This document shows positions 36,319 to 37,488 of a stretch of 37,488 nt of DNA, piece after piece. Below the pieces are notes generated by a model. The model made no database searches, was not told where the DNA came from, and worked only from the letters and a program-made list of their open reading frames with translations. Positions within the stretch are counted from its first letter, which is position 1; the number at the start of each line of letters is the position of its first letter. Location of the stretch: NCBI RefSeq assembly GCF_016055185.1, contig NZ_JAECVR010000029.1:1-37488 (forward strand). Direction: 5' to 3'. Source of the DNA: Paenactinomyces guangxiensis. Lineage in GTDB: Bacteria; Bacillota; Bacilli; Thermoactinomycetales; Thermoactinomycetaceae. Made by a program: the position numbers and the translations under genes.

Positions 36319-37134
36319 TTATATTGCCATGTCTTCCGTTGCATGAAACCTGTTGATTAAATCATATGTAAGGCACATCGGTTTCTTTGTTCTCGGGTCT
36401 ATTCCAATCTCAGCATCAATGTTAAAGACACTCCTTAGAACAGAAGAAGTCATTACCTCTTCTGCACTCCCCTCCTTCACAATATTACCTTCTTTCATGG
36501 CCACAATATGATCAGCGAAACGGGCTGCATGATTTAAATCATGAATTACCATAACAATGGTACGTTTTTCTTTTTCATTTAAGTATTTCAGCAGCTCCAG
36601 GACCTCCAGCTGATGGGACAAATCAAGATATGTTGTCGGCTCATCAAGAAGAATGATATCTGTTTCCTGAGCTAATGCCATGGCAATCCAAACTCTCTGC
36701 CTCTGTCCTCCTGATAGGGCATCGACCGGCCTGTCCCTGAAGCCGGAAATACCGGTTACCTGAAGTGCCCAATTGATTACTTGCCGGTCTTTATCTTTTA
36801 GCCTTCCCATCCCCTTTTGATATGGAAATCTTCCATATGAAACCAGCTCTGCCACTGTCAGTCCCTCCGGGGCATCAGGTGACTGGGGCAAAATCGCCAT
36901 TTTTTGCGCAATCTTTTTGGTAGATTCTTTCATAATTGCTTTTCCATCCAGAAACACAGTACCAGATTTTGCAGTAAGTATTCGAGCCACTGTCTTCAAA
37001 ACGGTGGATTTACCGCAACCATTCGGCCCAATAATCGCAGTTATTTTCTCATCAGGAATATTCAAGTTCAAATTTTTCACAATATCATAGTCTCCGTAGG
37101 CTATTCTTAAATCCTCGGTAAAAAGCCTGGACAT
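36319..37134 (-). CDS. Ferric-siderophore ABC transporter ATP-binding protein
   Basis: 271-residue ATPase of the FecE/FhuC/YusV group. Walker A GPNGCGKST near residue 36, Q-loop ILPQSPDAPEGLTV, signature LSGGQRQRVWIAMAL near 141, Walker B IILLDEPTTYLD near 163 and the switch His in VIHDLNHAARFADH are all intact; TYLD rather than SALD is typical of siderophore ATPases. ATAGGAGGAAAAAAC precedes the ATG. It is the first gene of the operon, immediately after a Fur-controlled promoter. In Bacillus subtilis one such ATPase serves several importers, so it may energise other permeases too. Confidence 0.94.
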   Translation of the reverse strand: MSRLFTEDLRIAYGDYDIVKNLNLNIPDEKITAIIGPNGCGKSTVLKTVARILTAKSGTVFLDGKAIMKESTKKIAQKMAILPQSPDAPEGLTVAELVSYGRFPYQKGMGRLKDKDRQVINWALQVTGISGFRDRPVDALSGGQRQRVWIAMALAQETDIILLDEPTTYLDLSHQLEVLELLKYLNEKEKRTIVMVIHDLNHAARFADHIVAMKEGNIVKEGSAEEVMTSSVLRSVFNIDAEIGIDPRTKKPMCLTYDLINRFHATEDMAI

Positions 37135-37172
37135 GTTTTTTCCTCCTATGTATCATGGGGATACGGCGATCA

Positions 37173-37187
37173 TGATAATAATTATCA
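37173..37187. promoter_or_regulatory. Fur box, perfect 7-1-7 inverted repeat
   Basis: TGATAATAATTATCA is an exact match to the Bacillus Fur consensus TGATAATNATTATCA, and a further ATTATCA-like half-site overlaps on the right. It lies directly beside the -10 hexamer of the siderophore operon promoter, so iron-loaded Fur should block transcription. Confidence 0.9.
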
Positions 37188-37189
37188 TT

Positions 37190-37218
37190 ATCATATATAT
37201 TTTGGGGGTAAAAGTCAA
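37190..37218 (-). promoter_or_regulatory. Promoter of the siderophore import operon
   Basis: On the minus strand -35 TTGACT (37213-37218) and -10 TATGAT (37190-37195) are 17 bases apart, each one base off the sigma-A consensus, with the Fur box immediately downstream and the ATPase start about 55 bases further. Confidence 0.8.
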
Positions 37219-37256
37219 TTTGATTCGTTCATCAGTGTTACTGATCCTGTTTTAAA

Positions 37257-37289
37257 GAGGGGCTTCTATCTTCAAGATAAAAGCCCCTC
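37257..37289 (-). terminator. Terminator downstream of the LutC-like gene
   Basis: GAGGGGCTT (37257-37265) and AAGCCCCTC (37281-37289) pair, with further TATCTT/AAGATA pairing inside, giving a long stem with a minimal loop. It lies 50 bases past the stop at 37339 on the minus strand and is followed by TTTAAAA. Confidence 0.75.
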
Positions 37290-37338
37290 ACCCCGCTAAT
37301 CATTAAATATAATCAATCATTCGATAGATATCATATAC

Positions 37339-37488
37339 TCAAAATGGATTGTCCCCCATGGTTGAGTGTTCCGGTTGGCTGGACAATAAAAAAATATATA
37401 AAGCCGCCGGTCCGTGAACGCCGATGCTGAGGTCATTTTCAATGTCGGCAGAACGGCTGGGCCCTGAAATAAAGTGAATGGAAGACGG
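37339..37488 (-). CDS. lutC: LutC-like LUD-domain protein, C-terminal part (runs off the window)
   Basis: The last 49 codons of a minus-strand gene whose start lies beyond the right edge. ISGPSRSADIENDLSIGVHG followed by PAALYIFLL is the hallmark of the LUD domain of LutC/YkgG proteins (typically SxTADIE and GVHGP). LutC acts with LutA and LutB in oxidation of L-lactate to pyruvate through an iron-sulfur pathway. The tail ending in TMGDNPF is slightly longer than usual. Other Lut genes would be expected to the right. Confidence 0.75.
   Translation of the reverse strand, partial: PSSIHFISGPSRSADIENDLSIGVHGPAALYIFLLSSQPEHSTMGDNPF

Overview
The window looks like a chromosomal segment of a Bacillota (class Bacilli) bacterium. 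The evidence is strong Gram-positive ribosome binding sites (AGGAGG type), frequent GTG starts, CcpA-type cre sites, an M6 immune inhibitor A protease, a LicR-type PTS operon and a FeuBC/YfhA-like siderophore importer. A spore-former of the Thermoactinomycetaceae/Paenibacillaceae kind would fit, but that is inference; nothing in the window fixes the genus. Almost all catabolic genes lie on the minus strand.

Layout. 1-386: no confident gene, one bidirectional terminator. 387-4397 (minus): a fixABCX electron-bifurcating flavoprotein operon led by an unrecognised 132-residue protein. 4964-5890 (minus): a lone MDR-family oxidoreductase. 6322-14740 (minus): a beta-glucoside/oligo-beta-glucan PTS cluster (IIC, GH1, IIB, IIA, GH1, GH4) preceded by its LicR-like activator; near-identical hairpins lie on either side of it. 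15095-19930: an accessory patch with a zeta-toxin-like kinase, small membrane proteins, a decayed IS200/IS605 TnpB element with opposed end hairpins, and an unrecognised secreted/membrane gene set split by a homopolymer frameshift. 20253-27008 (minus): xylF-xylG-xylH-xylA-xylB for xylose uptake and entry into the pentose phosphate pathway, with divergent xylR (27317-28495, plus) and a compact promoter/operator/cre region. 28838-30273 (plus): an MHS-family transporter followed by the first 21 codons of an ornithine-cyclodeaminase-like gene. 30359-32575 (minus): immune inhibitor A. 32818-37134 (minus): a Fur-controlled ferric-siderophore ABC importer with a truncated exporter fragment at its downstream end. 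37339-37488 (minus): the C-terminus of a LutC-like LUD-domain protein running off the window.

How the parts work together. The lic-type and xyl operons take up and degrade plant-wall sugars: phosphorylated beta-glucosides by PTS plus two GH1 and one GH4 phospho-glycosidases, and free xylose by an ABC importer, isomerase and kinase. Both control regions carry cre-like sites, so glucose repression is expected. FixABCX would feed NADH electrons into low-potential ferredoxin/flavodoxin and quinone; what uses them is not visible here.

The most unusual material is at 15.1-20.0 kb: a solitary zeta kinase with a long helical N-terminal extension and an altered P-loop, and an undescribed secreted plus four-helix membrane protein set. 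The latter's first gene is probably one roughly 319-residue protein interrupted in a six-G run, and its last gene takes its stop codon from the end of the decayed IS element.
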